From: Colwellia sp. TT2012
Lineage (GTDB): Bacteria; Pseudomonadota; Gammaproteobacteria; Enterobacterales; Alteromonadaceae
NCBI RefSeq assembly: GCF_001440345.1
Contig: NZ_LJYX01000009.1
Location: 62,001-126,000, forward strand
Length of the DNA stretch: 64,000 nucleotides
Direction of reading: 5' to 3'
A program made the position numbers and the translations under genes. Below the pieces are notes generated by a model. It was not told the origin of the DNA, searched no databases, and was given only the letters and a program-made list of their open reading frames with translations. Below are positions 1 to 9,500 of the stretch, one piece after another; within the stretch, counting starts at the first letter, position 1; each line of letters begins with the position of its first letter.

Positions 1-636
1 CTGATTAAGCCTCTGCAACAAATAGTGGAAGAAACCGCACAAGTGTATCGAGCGCGATTAATCGATATCAGCTGGTTTATGCGTATTCTAAATGAAAGCA
101 TTGCCGTACAAGCCAACAAAGAAGATAAATGCACAGGCAGATTCTGGGAAGGTCGTTTTAAATCCCAAGCCTTATTAGATGAAGCCGCCGTTATGGCCTG
201 TATGGCGTATATTGATTTAAACCCAATAAGAGCCAACATAGCGACAACCCCTGAAAATTCACTTTACACCAGTATTCAACAGCGTATATGTGCTGCTAAA
301 AAAGCACAACAGCCCAAGCAACTTTGTCCTTTTGTCGGTAACCCCCGACAAAATTCGCCTAAAGGTTTGATGTTTGAACTAAAAGAGTATATTGAGCTAG
401 TAGAGTTAACGGGTCGTTGCATTAGAGAAGATAAACGAGGTTACATTGACAATAACCGGCCCAACATATTAACGCGATTAAATATCAGTACAGAAAACTG
501 GCTTACCTTAACCACACAATTTAGAAAGGTCTTTCATGGTGCGGTAGGTCATCCTGAAGCCTTAACGGAGTTTTGTCAGCATCAACACCTTAAAAAACGC
601 GCGGCAGTATCCGTTTGTCAAAAGCTATTCGCTTAG
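1..636 (+). CDS. IS200/RAYT-like transposase, 3' part (gene runs off the left edge)
   Basis: The reading frame is open from the first base, so the gene begins outside the window; a GTG at 25 is only an internal codon. The visible 211 codons match the C-terminal half of REP-associated tyrosine transposases (Y1/IS200 superfamily): the stretch GRFWEGRFKSQ followed by MACMAYIDLNPIRA is typical of them. The HUH motif and the catalytic tyrosine region expected in the first half are not visible. Such proteins are usually single-copy and mobilise or process small palindromic repeats rather than a classical insertion sequence. I see no inverted repeats flanking the visible end. Confidence 0.75.
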   Translation: MIKPLQQIVEETAQVYRARLIDISWFMRILNESIAVQANKEDKCTGRFWEGRFKSQALLDEAAVMACMAYIDLNPIRANIATTPENSLYTSIQQRICAAKKAQQPKQLCPFVGNPRQNSPKGLMFELKEYIELVELTGRCIREDKRGYIDNNRPNILTRLNISTENWLTLTTQFRKVFHGAVGHPEALTEFCQHQHLKKRAAVSVCQKLFA

Positions 637-1289
637 TACCACTTCATAACCAATTAAGCTAACAGATTGTGTATTAAAGCTTAAGCATGCCTAAAATTCA
701 CCAATGATCTTATTTTTATAACTTCTCAAGTATTAATTTCAATTCACATGAAAAAACCGATTATTAGGTGACTTTACTGACGAAATTTAAATGGCTTGTG
801 GCAATTTATGGTGATTATTTTAAGAGGGATGTCTTCTATATTTCTTCTATATTTATGTTCTATATTTAATGAGTTTTAACAAGATTAAGCTTTGTTGATT
901 TTTGTTACTATCTGATTAAGTCTAAAGCTGTTGTGGGGAGGGTAGGCTCTTAAAATTAAGACCTGGTGTTATCTATGGAAAGAGAGTCCTCATTTTATCT
1001 CATATATTTATGTCTGCTTATAATTCGAGAGTGAGCCTAATGTTGAATGATTTCAGCGAATAAATTTTGTCGGCTATGGTGGTAAAAGTGAGCCCTAGCT
1101 TATAATCAACACCAATAAAAAATAGATCAGCGTTAAAGACTTCTTGGTCCGCTAAGCAGAAGCGAACATATATCAACTCTAATTAACTTAATGTATGTCA
1201 TTTAAATTGATAGACCTTAGCTCTAATGTGACTGAGTTAAAGTAACTAGCCAAGTTAGCCTTTTTTAAAATTAACGGAAATATTCATTT
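637..1289. other. Non-coding stretch, no recognisable feature
   Basis: About 650 bases of AT-rich sequence between the transposase and the MBL-fold gene. I found no ORF with a ribosome-binding site, no tRNA and no clear repeat. The promoter of the downstream hydrolase presumably lies in the right-hand part. Confidence 0.5.
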
Positions 1290-2075
1290 ATGAAAATTGT
1301 TAGAATTTATATGGATAATAATTTAAGAAATTATTGTCACCTTATCATTTGTGAACAAACCAATGAAACCATCGTCTTAGATCCATTGGACGTAACTAAG
1401 TGTTTGAAGGCGGCAGAAAGGCTCGGTTGTAAAATCACTAAGATTATTAACACCCATGAACACTTTGACCATATTGACGGTAACCCAGGCGTTGTCGCTG
1501 CTACCGGGGCAAAAATTCACGCTCATGTGAACGCAATAAAGAGTATTCCTAATGTAGATATTGGCTTAAGTGCCGGTGATATTGTTGAAGTTGGTACCAC
1601 GGTGCGTTTGCGTATTCTTGATACTCCTGGTCACACCTTAGCGCATATTTGTTTGTTGTCAGAGATAGGTAAACCAGTGCTGTTTTGTGGTGATACTTTA
1701 TTTAACGCAAGTGCTGGTAATTGTAGTCATGGTGGCGATGTCCACAAAATGTATCATACCTTTGTAAAACAACTTGCGGTTTTACCCGACGATACCGCCA
1801 TCTATCCTGGCCATGACTATATTGTTAACAATCTCAATTTTTCTTTATCGTTAGAGCCAAGCAATAGCTTTGCCAAAGAATTATTAAAAATTGTCAGTGA
1901 GCAAACCCCTGAACAACGAACCGTAACAACGATGTCGGTTGAGAAAAAAATGAACCCTTTTTTCAGATTAGACAATGACGAAATCATTGATACTTTAAAA
2001 GATAAATATGCAAATCAGCAAATAGATAATGAAGCTGTTTTCGTCAGTTTAAGAGCATTAAGAGATAACTGGTAA
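1290..2075 (+). CDS. MBL-fold metallo-hydrolase, glyoxalase II-like
   Basis: A 261-residue metallo-beta-lactamase-fold hydrolase. Metal ligands are visible in order: THEHFDH (the HxHxDH motif, near residue 55), the histidine of TPGHT (near 114), the aspartate of FCGDTLF (near 132) and the histidine of YPGHDY (near 174). A C-terminal NPFFR motif resembles glyoxalase II. The family includes hydroxyacylglutathione hydrolases and persulfide dioxygenases. A decayed YeeE/YedE sulfur-transporter gene lies just downstream on the other strand, and such transporters often accompany persulfide-type MBL enzymes, so a sulfur role is possible but not shown. ATG start preceded by a GGAA-type ribosome-binding site. 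Confidence 0.8.
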   Translation: MKIVRIYMDNNLRNYCHLIICEQTNETIVLDPLDVTKCLKAAERLGCKITKIINTHEHFDHIDGNPGVVAATGAKIHAHVNAIKSIPNVDIGLSAGDIVEVGTTVRLRILDTPGHTLAHICLLSEIGKPVLFCGDTLFNASAGNCSHGGDVHKMYHTFVKQLAVLPDDTAIYPGHDYIVNNLNFSLSLEPSNSFAKELLKIVSEQTPEQRTVTTMSVEKKMNPFFRLDNDEIIDTLKDKYANQQIDNEAVFVSLRALRDNW

Positions 2076-2290
2076 TCAAGTTATCGCTAAAGATGTATCA
2101 CGTATTTAGCGTAGGCATGAGGAGTGTTTTTAACCTAACAGAAACGTATGGTATCTGGCTTAGTCATTTGGTCTCGCTTTAGAGGGTCACTTTTAAACTC
2201 GGACACGTAGTAGGATATAATTAGTAAGATGTATGTTGTAGGCGCTTATATATAAGGGGTTAATCCAAGAGTCTTATCATCGTGCCAGCG

Positions 2291-2983
2291 TTATCTCTGC
2301 CCCTTTAGTCCTATAGCAATACCAACTAGCATAGCGCTAACCGCGACAAAGCCGGCGGGTGAAAAGGCGGGTAATGCTAACAATAACTGTGAATCGTTAC
2401 CGCCCATTGACAATGAGGCACCTAAGCCCATAAATACTCCAGCAACAAAATGTAAAGTGTTTTGCTTAACATTAGGCAAGGCTAACCTAAATCGACAAGT
2501 CCGCCACTTGGCGGCCAGCTAGGCTCTATTAAAAATAGAAATCCAGCTAATACTCCTATGTCCATTATGCCAAACCACAGCTTCTTTTTTTGTGAATCAC
2601 CGAGCAATACCCGAATGCTTAAAGTAATTGAAATAACGAGCAATATTGAATACTCAATCTCAGCGGGAAGCGATAGTTGCTTTGGTTTAACGTTGAGTTA
2701 TAAATTTTCGAGCAGAGACCAACCAACAATCCAGCCCTCCTACAGCAATCCAAGTACTGGCACTATAAATTTTAAAGTGAATGGCAATATCGAAATCAAA
2801 TGCTTAAAGCGCAGTAACCCCAGAAAGTGTACCACTGAGGATAATCGCTAATAAGAAAGCAGGGTTACCCTGTTTTAGTTCATTTACTTCACTAACCATG
2901 CAGAGCCCAGTAGTTTGGGTAAGGTAGCCTAGAAGAAATACTATTGTCAGAGGGAGTAGCAATAAAAGCACATCATTTAGCAT
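2291..2983 (-). pseudogene. Decayed YeeE/YedE sulfur-transport family gene
   Basis: Read from 2983 leftward, an intact N-terminus appears (MLNDVLLLLLPLTIVFLLGY, then QTTGLCMVSEVNELKQG), typical of YeeE/YedE membrane proteins. It stops at an in-frame TAA near codon 60. Homology then continues in shifted frames (a segment resembling STWIAVGGL, later KKLWFGIMDIGVLAGFLFLIE) and ends in a 62-codon open stretch, 2291-2479, with the family motif GVFMGLGASLSMGGNDSQ. At least one nonsense change and two frameshifts are needed, so the gene is dead. An opposite-strand ORF at 2558-2851 is a shadow of this remnant. Confidence 0.8.
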
Positions 2984-3455
2984 AATACTTGTTCACTCAA
3001 GCTTGGAATAACGAAGTACGAAGTTGTAATGAACAAGTAAAGTCTAGCGAAGAATGCTTATTGAATTTTGCTAGTTGGGTACGTGACGTACTGAAATCGG
3101 GGTTGGTTATTTCCCTTAATATTAGCTCAGGTACAAATTTTTCTTAAATATAACTGTCTCAATATGAAATTTAATCTATGAGTTACGCTGTTATATTGGG
3201 TGATAATCTAGCCGATATATGGATATAAACCATTAAAACCCTTTGATTTAATGGAAAATGTTGACAATATGTAACAAATCCTTCACCTTAATCACGTATT
3301 ATAGGAAATAAACTATTGTCAACGTTAAGGAAGGCATCTTGTACATCCCCCACAATCTGCAAAAAAATAAGATTCTAACTAGTAATATCAGCGACGATAG
3401 CTTAAGTCATCACACCCAAAAGCTGCACATTCAAAATCACTCAATGTTAAATAAA
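2984..3455. other. Intergenic region at the left border of the PT island
   Basis: No gene is visible. It holds a separated inverted repeat, GTTGACAATA at 3260-3269 and TATTGTCAAC at 3314-3323, whose TTGACA/TGTCAA core recurs in the operator-like palindrome just downstream. No copy of the tRNA-Val 3' end, which would mark the far attachment site of the island, could be found here by eye. Confidence 0.5.
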
Positions 3456-3499
3456 TAATGTCAGCATCGTTGACATTACGAGCAGAACTACACTATATA
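3456..3499 (+). promoter_or_regulatory. Predicted promoter and overlapping operator for dptFGH
   Basis: An 8-bp perfect inverted repeat, TAATGTCA-N7-TGACATTA (3456-3478), overlaps a consensus -35 box TTGACA (3470-3475). A -10 candidate follows at 17-18 bp spacing (CTATAT/TATATA, 3493-3499). The overlap is what a repressor-controlled promoter would look like. The regulator is unknown; the small HTH protein encoded at 25213-25398 is one candidate. The start of transcription is inferred, not shown. Confidence 0.5.
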
Positions 3500-3569
3500 T
3501 TTGTATAATTTCAGGTTTTCCTACTCATTTATCATCGAGTTATAGGATTACCTTTATAAGGAGATAAGG

Positions 3570-5162
3570 TTGAACCTACGAAAAGCTTTAGGCGTTTTAT
3601 CCAGGGCTTCGAAATATTCTGTATCGACGCTACGTACTGAAAATACTGTAGATGATCTGCAAAAACTTAAAGATCATTTATACATTACACCAGATATTCA
3701 GCTCGACTTTGAGCAAGCTCTTAGCAAAGCCAAAGACAATGATATCATTTGTCTCTGCGGAAGTTCTGGTGACGGTAAGTCGGAAATTCTTACGCAATTG
3801 TATAAAAAATTTAGTGATACCATTGATTTTCATTTAGATGCAACTCACAGTAAAAGTCAGCATAAATCAGCTATAGATTGCTTAGATGACAAATTTGATG
3901 AGTTTAAATCAAATGATAAGCCACTAGCTATTGGTATTAACATCGGCATGCTACAAAAGTTTATTAAACAAGGTAGTGAACGCCATAATGATATAAAAAA
4001 ATCATTTGAAAAATACTTCGAAACGCGGCATGAAAAAGCTTTTAAGTCTAATAACGTAACCTTCTTTGATTTTGAGTGTTACCCACGGTTGTTGTTTTCT
4101 TCACAAAAAATAACTTCAGACTTTATCTCAAAATTTTTACAAAAATTAACTGAAAAAACTCCAACTAATCCGTTTTGGGCATATTATCAATTAGAGAATA
4201 AATCAACTTCTCATGTAGCAAAGAATTTCGATGTTTTATCATTGAAATCTTTTCAAAATAAATTAATAGAACTATTTGGTTTAGCAAGGTTACTGGAGGA
4301 GCAATTCTTAATTCCAAGAACTTTTGTTGATTTCATTTATCAAATTTTAACAAGAGAAAATGACGACGGAATTATTGGTAATATCTTCTCCAAATTTGAT
4401 AATGAGTTTAGTCATATCTTTGCAAAAGTAGATCCTATTAATTCACGTAATCGTGAAATTGATTCATTTTACCTAGAGTGTGCAACTCATACGCTTTCGA
4501 AAGAAGTGAAAAAAGATATTGATTCACTATATTCATTAACGAGTATTTCTCTATCTCCTCAAGGTGTGATTCGAGGTTCTTTCCTATTAAGTGATGAGGG
4601 ATTAAGTTCACAATTAGCCCATTCTTACAAAAAGTCAGATCTTCAAAAAGCTCTGGATAATTATTTATGTTTAATTGATATATTTGAAAAAGATGAACTT
4701 TCCGAAAATGATGAAGACAACTATTTTAGCATTGTTGAAAAATTACTCGTTAATTCAGCGTTAGATTATGCCAATAGATTATTACCCTATAAAGTCGATG
4801 GTTTTATTGTAAGTCGGCAGCTTAAAGACTTCTCAATTTGTAATAAGTTGAGCATAGAAGCAGATGTAGATTGGGTTGAAAATCATCAATTAATATCTAC
4901 AGACGTTATACCAATACCACTAATTATAAATAATGGACCCGTTTATATATTTAACATTGATCTCAATACTATGATTCAAGCCATTTCTATATCAAATGGC
5001 TTTAGACCCAACCGTCAAAACCTAGAAGTTATCGCAAAATTCGATGAGTTGATTGGCCATATAGTAGCAAGAACAATAGACACTGAATCTATGAAAGTGA
5101 TTAGTAATAAAAAGACTATAGTCGTCAATAAAAGCAGACGTAGATATACAGTAGAGGCATAA
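3570..5162 (+). CDS. dptF: DptF, DNA phosphorothioation-dependent restriction ATPase
   Basis: A 530-residue protein recognised as DptF (DndF), first subunit of the DptFGH (DndFGH) complex that restricts DNA lacking phosphorothioate modification. A P-loop, CGSSGDGKSE, lies at residues 63-72, supporting NTP binding. The TTG start is favoured by an AAGGAG ribosome-binding site six bases upstream and by the lack of a nearer ATG that keeps the P-loop domain whole. It is followed two bases later by dptG, so the genes are co-transcribed. Family identity rests on overall length, the P-loop position and gene order dptF-dptG-dptH. The low G+C suggests horizontal acquisition. Confidence 0.88.
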   Translation: MNLRKALGVLSRASKYSVSTLRTENTVDDLQKLKDHLYITPDIQLDFEQALSKAKDNDIICLCGSSGDGKSEILTQLYKKFSDTIDFHLDATHSKSQHKSAIDCLDDKFDEFKSNDKPLAIGINIGMLQKFIKQGSERHNDIKKSFEKYFETRHEKAFKSNNVTFFDFECYPRLLFSSQKITSDFISKFLQKLTEKTPTNPFWAYYQLENKSTSHVAKNFDVLSLKSFQNKLIELFGLARLLEEQFLIPRTFVDFIYQILTRENDDGIIGNIFSKFDNEFSHIFAKVDPINSRNREIDSFYLECATHTLSKEVKKDIDSLYSLTSISLSPQGVIRGSFLLSDEGLSSQLAHSYKKSDLQKALDNYLCLIDIFEKDELSENDEDNYFSIVEKLLVNSALDYANRLLPYKVDGFIVSRQLKDFSICNKLSIEADVDWVENHQLISTDVIPIPLIINNGPVYIFNIDLNTMIQAISISNGFRPNRQNLEVIAKFDELIGHIVARTIDTESMKVISNKKTIVVNKSRRRYTVEA

Positions 5163-5164
5163 AA

Positions 5165-6517
5165 ATGAATTACCTTAAAACAATCAACTCTTCTATTGAA
5201 CTTGTAAAAAAGTGTATAGAAAATAATAGTGACTCTGCATATCACAATGTTGCAGATAGATATTTTCCAATTGGACCACAAACACTTAAAGATCATAAAC
5301 TAGATTGGGACCAAGTTAACCAAGTTTTAATCGAAGACTTATATCAGTTAACAATTGGTGATATTGATGGAGAAAGTTTAAGAGAAAAAATTAAAGCCTC
5401 TTTTGGTAGTAGCCGGGATACTAAGGAGCTAGTTGGATTAATTGATGAGTTGTATTTATCCTCTAAAGCTATAAATAGTATTACTCCGTTGGCATATCTT
5501 GTTAGCAATCAAGAGGCTCCAGTAGGCAGAACAAAAACGATGATTAATGTTATTCAAGGTCTAATAAATTCTCCCTTAAATAGTAAACCACAGCTTGTTG
5601 GTAATAACCCCCTTGAGTCTTTGTTAATAGAAAAGATGCATGAGCTTTGCCAGTTCAAACCTTTTAATAGTAAAAGAAATACTTATTTGCCATTTTTAGG
5701 TGATATATTTTCCATAGACCTTAAAACTCTTGCTGAAACACCTAGCTATTTTTTAAACGAATTAGACAGCTTCTTAAATCTCTATACATTCCTATATCTA
5801 ACTCAACTTACTATTCACCTATGTGTTTCTGGTAATCGATTTAAAACACCATCGGCCAAGCCGCTTTACTTTATTTTAGAAACAGAACGCGCTAGCAGAG
5901 AGAGACATGAATGTAATCAGTATGGATATGACTACTTATTTAGTAAAACTCGAGGACTAGCTCTAGGTGTTTTTCCAAACCTAGGGTACTTCAATCGCAT
6001 TTCAGAGTTACCTAGCTGGGAAATCCCTCTAAATGAAGATGAAGAATTTACTCGTAAAATAAATGAATTTAATAATGAACTAGCCAATTTATTTGGTGAA
6101 GTGTATCAATATGATAATTCGCTTCAAGGAGCTTTAAACAAAGGCGCGACGTTTCAAAAACAAATGTTTGAAGAATCACTACAACATTCAAAAAAAGGTT
6201 CTCGTAAAACGGCTAATAAAAAAGTGGTCGAGATATTCGAAAAAATCTTTGCTGCTGGCTTTATTAGTGACCGAAAATCCGCAGGGAAATACTTCGTATT
6301 GAATTCAAGTACCATACTACTACTGACTAATCTAGTTATAGGTGGAGCGGAAGATGACCAGCTACTAATTGATGATGTTATTGAAGGATTCAAACAAAGA
6401 GGGATTTGTTTAGATATAAAATCTAAAAAAGCACTATTAAAGTTCTACGAAAATGTAGGGAATATTGAAAAATTAAGCGACAGTGGAGATGCAGTTTATG
6501 TCAAAACAACCATTTGA
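5165..6517 (+). CDS. dptG: DptG, DNA phosphorothioation-dependent restriction protein
   Basis: A 450-residue soluble protein in the dptG position, with the usual length for that family. I see no nucleotide-binding or nuclease motif, in keeping with DptG being an accessory subunit of the DptFGH restriction complex. The ATG follows the dptF stop after two bases, with GAGG shortly upstream inside dptF. Its 3' end overlaps the start of dptH by about 20 bases, so translation of the three genes is likely coupled. The call depends partly on context, since the family has few diagnostic motifs. Confidence 0.82.
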   Translation: MNYLKTINSSIELVKKCIENNSDSAYHNVADRYFPIGPQTLKDHKLDWDQVNQVLIEDLYQLTIGDIDGESLREKIKASFGSSRDTKELVGLIDELYLSSKAINSITPLAYLVSNQEAPVGRTKTMINVIQGLINSPLNSKPQLVGNNPLESLLIEKMHELCQFKPFNSKRNTYLPFLGDIFSIDLKTLAETPSYFLNELDSFLNLYTFLYLTQLTIHLCVSGNRFKTPSAKPLYFILETERASRERHECNQYGYDYLFSKTRGLALGVFPNLGYFNRISELPSWEIPLNEDEEFTRKINEFNNELANLFGEVYQYDNSLQGALNKGATFQKQMFEESLQHSKKGSRKTANKKVVEIFEKIFAAGFISDRKSAGKYFVLNSSTILLLTNLVIGGAEDDQLLIDDVIEGFKQRGICLDIKSKKALLKFYENVGNIEKLSDSGDAVYVKTTI

Positions 6518-9500
6518 AGAATTTTTAGCGAGGTTGTTTTGTCAATTTATAACAACGACCAATTCTATAGATACTAAGTATCATTTTATTAGTTCAAACC
6601 CAGATCAATCAATTCAGTTATATAATGGATTTAAAAAAATCAACTTTAAATCCATAACTATTGGCGATTCAGAATTAGAGTATATAGAAGCAGACAATGG
6701 GAAAAAAATCATTGTTATGCTCCATCACTTAGGTCAACAAGACAGCCATTCTAATCACGAAGATTATATCGCTAGTATCAGGGACGCTATCAATGAAATC
6801 GATAATGCTATTCTTTTCGTTATTCACAATAGTTCACTAGAAACAATAACATCAACATGCACAGATGTAAGTGCAAAAGGCAGTGTTTATACACCGCTGT
6901 ACGTGAATAAAGCATTAAAAAAATTAGGATTGGGTCTTAAAGATGAACTCATTTTTAATTATCTGATTTCTTCCAATGAAATTAATATTAGAGAGCAAAA
7001 CTTAAGTATATTTGGTTATGAATCGTTATATAAATCTATCCAGAATAAAACGATAGATCTTAAAGAACACGGTCTTTTCCATGAACCAAGATTGTTTGAT
7101 ATTGACAATGAGAAAGAATTAAAAAAAGAGCTAGATAAAAATTCTAATTTATCAAAAAAAATAGCTGCAAGAGTTCATGATTTTGGTGACGACCCAACAG
7201 AGTTACAAAGGCAATTAGAAGATATAGGGTTAAGCGAAAGGTTTATTAAAGACCAATTTATTGGAAAAAATAAAAATGAATATAAAAATAAAACCTTCGC
7301 TGAAATTGAAAATGAGATAGAGCTTAATAAAGATAGGAAGCTTGACTTAGTTAATATTGAGTTAAATGGGGAGAAGTTAGAACAATGGAAAAGGCTTTCT
7401 GAAACGGGCGCAGCCAGGAAGAGTATATCTCTAGTCGGAGAAGTTACGCCTGGCACTATCGAACTGAAGATCCGAATGACAAGAGGAGAGCCTTTACTTA
7501 AGTTAGATCAAATAACGTCTCATGGAGATTTAAAGGCAAACCAAATTATTATGAGTACTTCTAATCATGATTTGCATTCCACATTAAATGTGAAAATCCC
7601 CTTTGATGGCAAACCAATCTTCGTACAGCTGAAACTTAAAAGACCTTCTGGTCCTGAATGCTTCCTGTTTAATTGCTGTTTTGTAGAAAAAGAAACGTTT
7701 TATATTGGTAACTATTTTGAAAAACTTGAAGTAGAAATTAAAAGAAACAAAGGTAAAATAATACTTGAAAATATTCAAGGGAAAATAGCCTTAGACCCAG
7801 AAAAGTCAGACAGCCATGTTGTAACGAATACTTGTACAAAAATTCATTGTGAAGCTATAGGGGCAATTGATTTTAGTGAATTAGATGAAGAAGATATTCT
7901 AGGCGATTTTGAGTTAATCTCAAATGGATCAAGCTTACCTATTACTATTACAGGTACAAAACTGCTCGAGAGCATCAAGCTCCCTAGCTTATTTGATCTT
8001 CATCGTAATATGGATGTATTTGAGATTGAAAGATCATCCAAATATAAACCATCAAACTCACGGATTATTATTAATGGGCGAGAGAAAGAACTTTCAGTTA
8101 AAGCAAAAGAGCTCTGTATTGATGAGTATAAATTTATAAGTGAAGGTGTTGTTTATTTTGATGACATTTCTTCAAATACAATATATTTAGATGACTTGAA
8201 AAATCAATTTCCAGAAGTATCGAAAGCATACAAAGATCTTTATGCATGGCTAACAGAGCAAGAAACATTACTATCTATAACTAATTGGCCTCCTAAGTTA
8301 CTTGAGCTTTTAGAGAGTGTACTTTCTAGTATTAAGACCGAATTAGAAGCTATTCCACAACAAGCATTAAGTCAACATCATCGAAATTTATTACAGGTTG
8401 GTATGATCAAAAAAAATTCACAAGAATTTTTTACTCCTTTTCATCCGGTTTGTCTGGCATATGCTTTAGAGTTTGCAAAACTAAGAATTGAAGATAAATC
8501 TAATTCATTTACACAAATCCCACCGACCACAGTTGAAAAATTTCATGCGGGCGGTCTTCTACCTGTTTTATTTGATGAAGAAGAAAATTATGTTACTACA
8601 CAGCCGATAAGTCACAATAGACTTTGGCTTGAAGTCGTCCCGCAAAAGGAATCAGGTAGTAGTTTTATTCCAACGCTAGTACATGAAAAAATACAAGATT
8701 TTTTATCATGCTTTGATATGTTGTTCCAGCAAAGTGCCGATGCTCCGCTGATTATTAATTCAATTAATAATCAGAATAATACCCATATTTTTAAGGGTAT
8801 CTTAAATTATTATAAAAAATCAAAAAATAAAGTCAAAAAAATTCAGGTTAATGTTTACGATGAAGCTTATCATCTTACTGTTTTTGAACGATTTTCAGAA
8901 ACAAGAAAAATTGATGCTCTAAGGGAATTAGTTCGTTTAAATAGTTCAGATAAAGAAGCAGCTTTAGATGATCTAATATTTAAAATTAGAAAAAATGTTA
9001 CTTTTCATAAAGTAAGAGAGTTTAATGAGTACGATTATGCGCATTTAAGCTTCTTTAAAAATGATGAAGAAGTCACCCTCAGAACCACAAATGTAGGCAG
9101 TGCCAAATCAGGGATTATTTGTCAGGGGATATTGTCTGGTGAAGCTTCATATTTAGAAAATGGAAGTTTTTACACTGGTTTTGGTCAAAAAAATATAGAG
9201 TTTGATAATCATATTGTAAGTATTGCTTCACTTTATAATCAGCTACTTTTGGCTTATAGGGATAAATCTGCAAGATATAACAAGGACCTAGTTCCTGTTT
9301 TAGCAGTAAAAGACACCTTTCGAGACAAATTGTCTAAATCCTATGAATCAAGTCTTTGGACCTGCATTATTGACCCCAAGGTAACCCTTGAATTCTTTGA
9401 TACCAAAGACACTATCTTAATTCACTATGCCGACCAATACACTAATTCAGTTGCATATGATGCTATTACAGTATCATCACGTGTAGGGCTATATAAAGAC

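Noticed and set aside
2558..2851. 97-codon plus-strand ORF
   Set aside because: It lies opposite the recognisable YeeE/YedE remnant, resembles no protein and has no ribosome-binding site; it is a shadow of the decayed gene.
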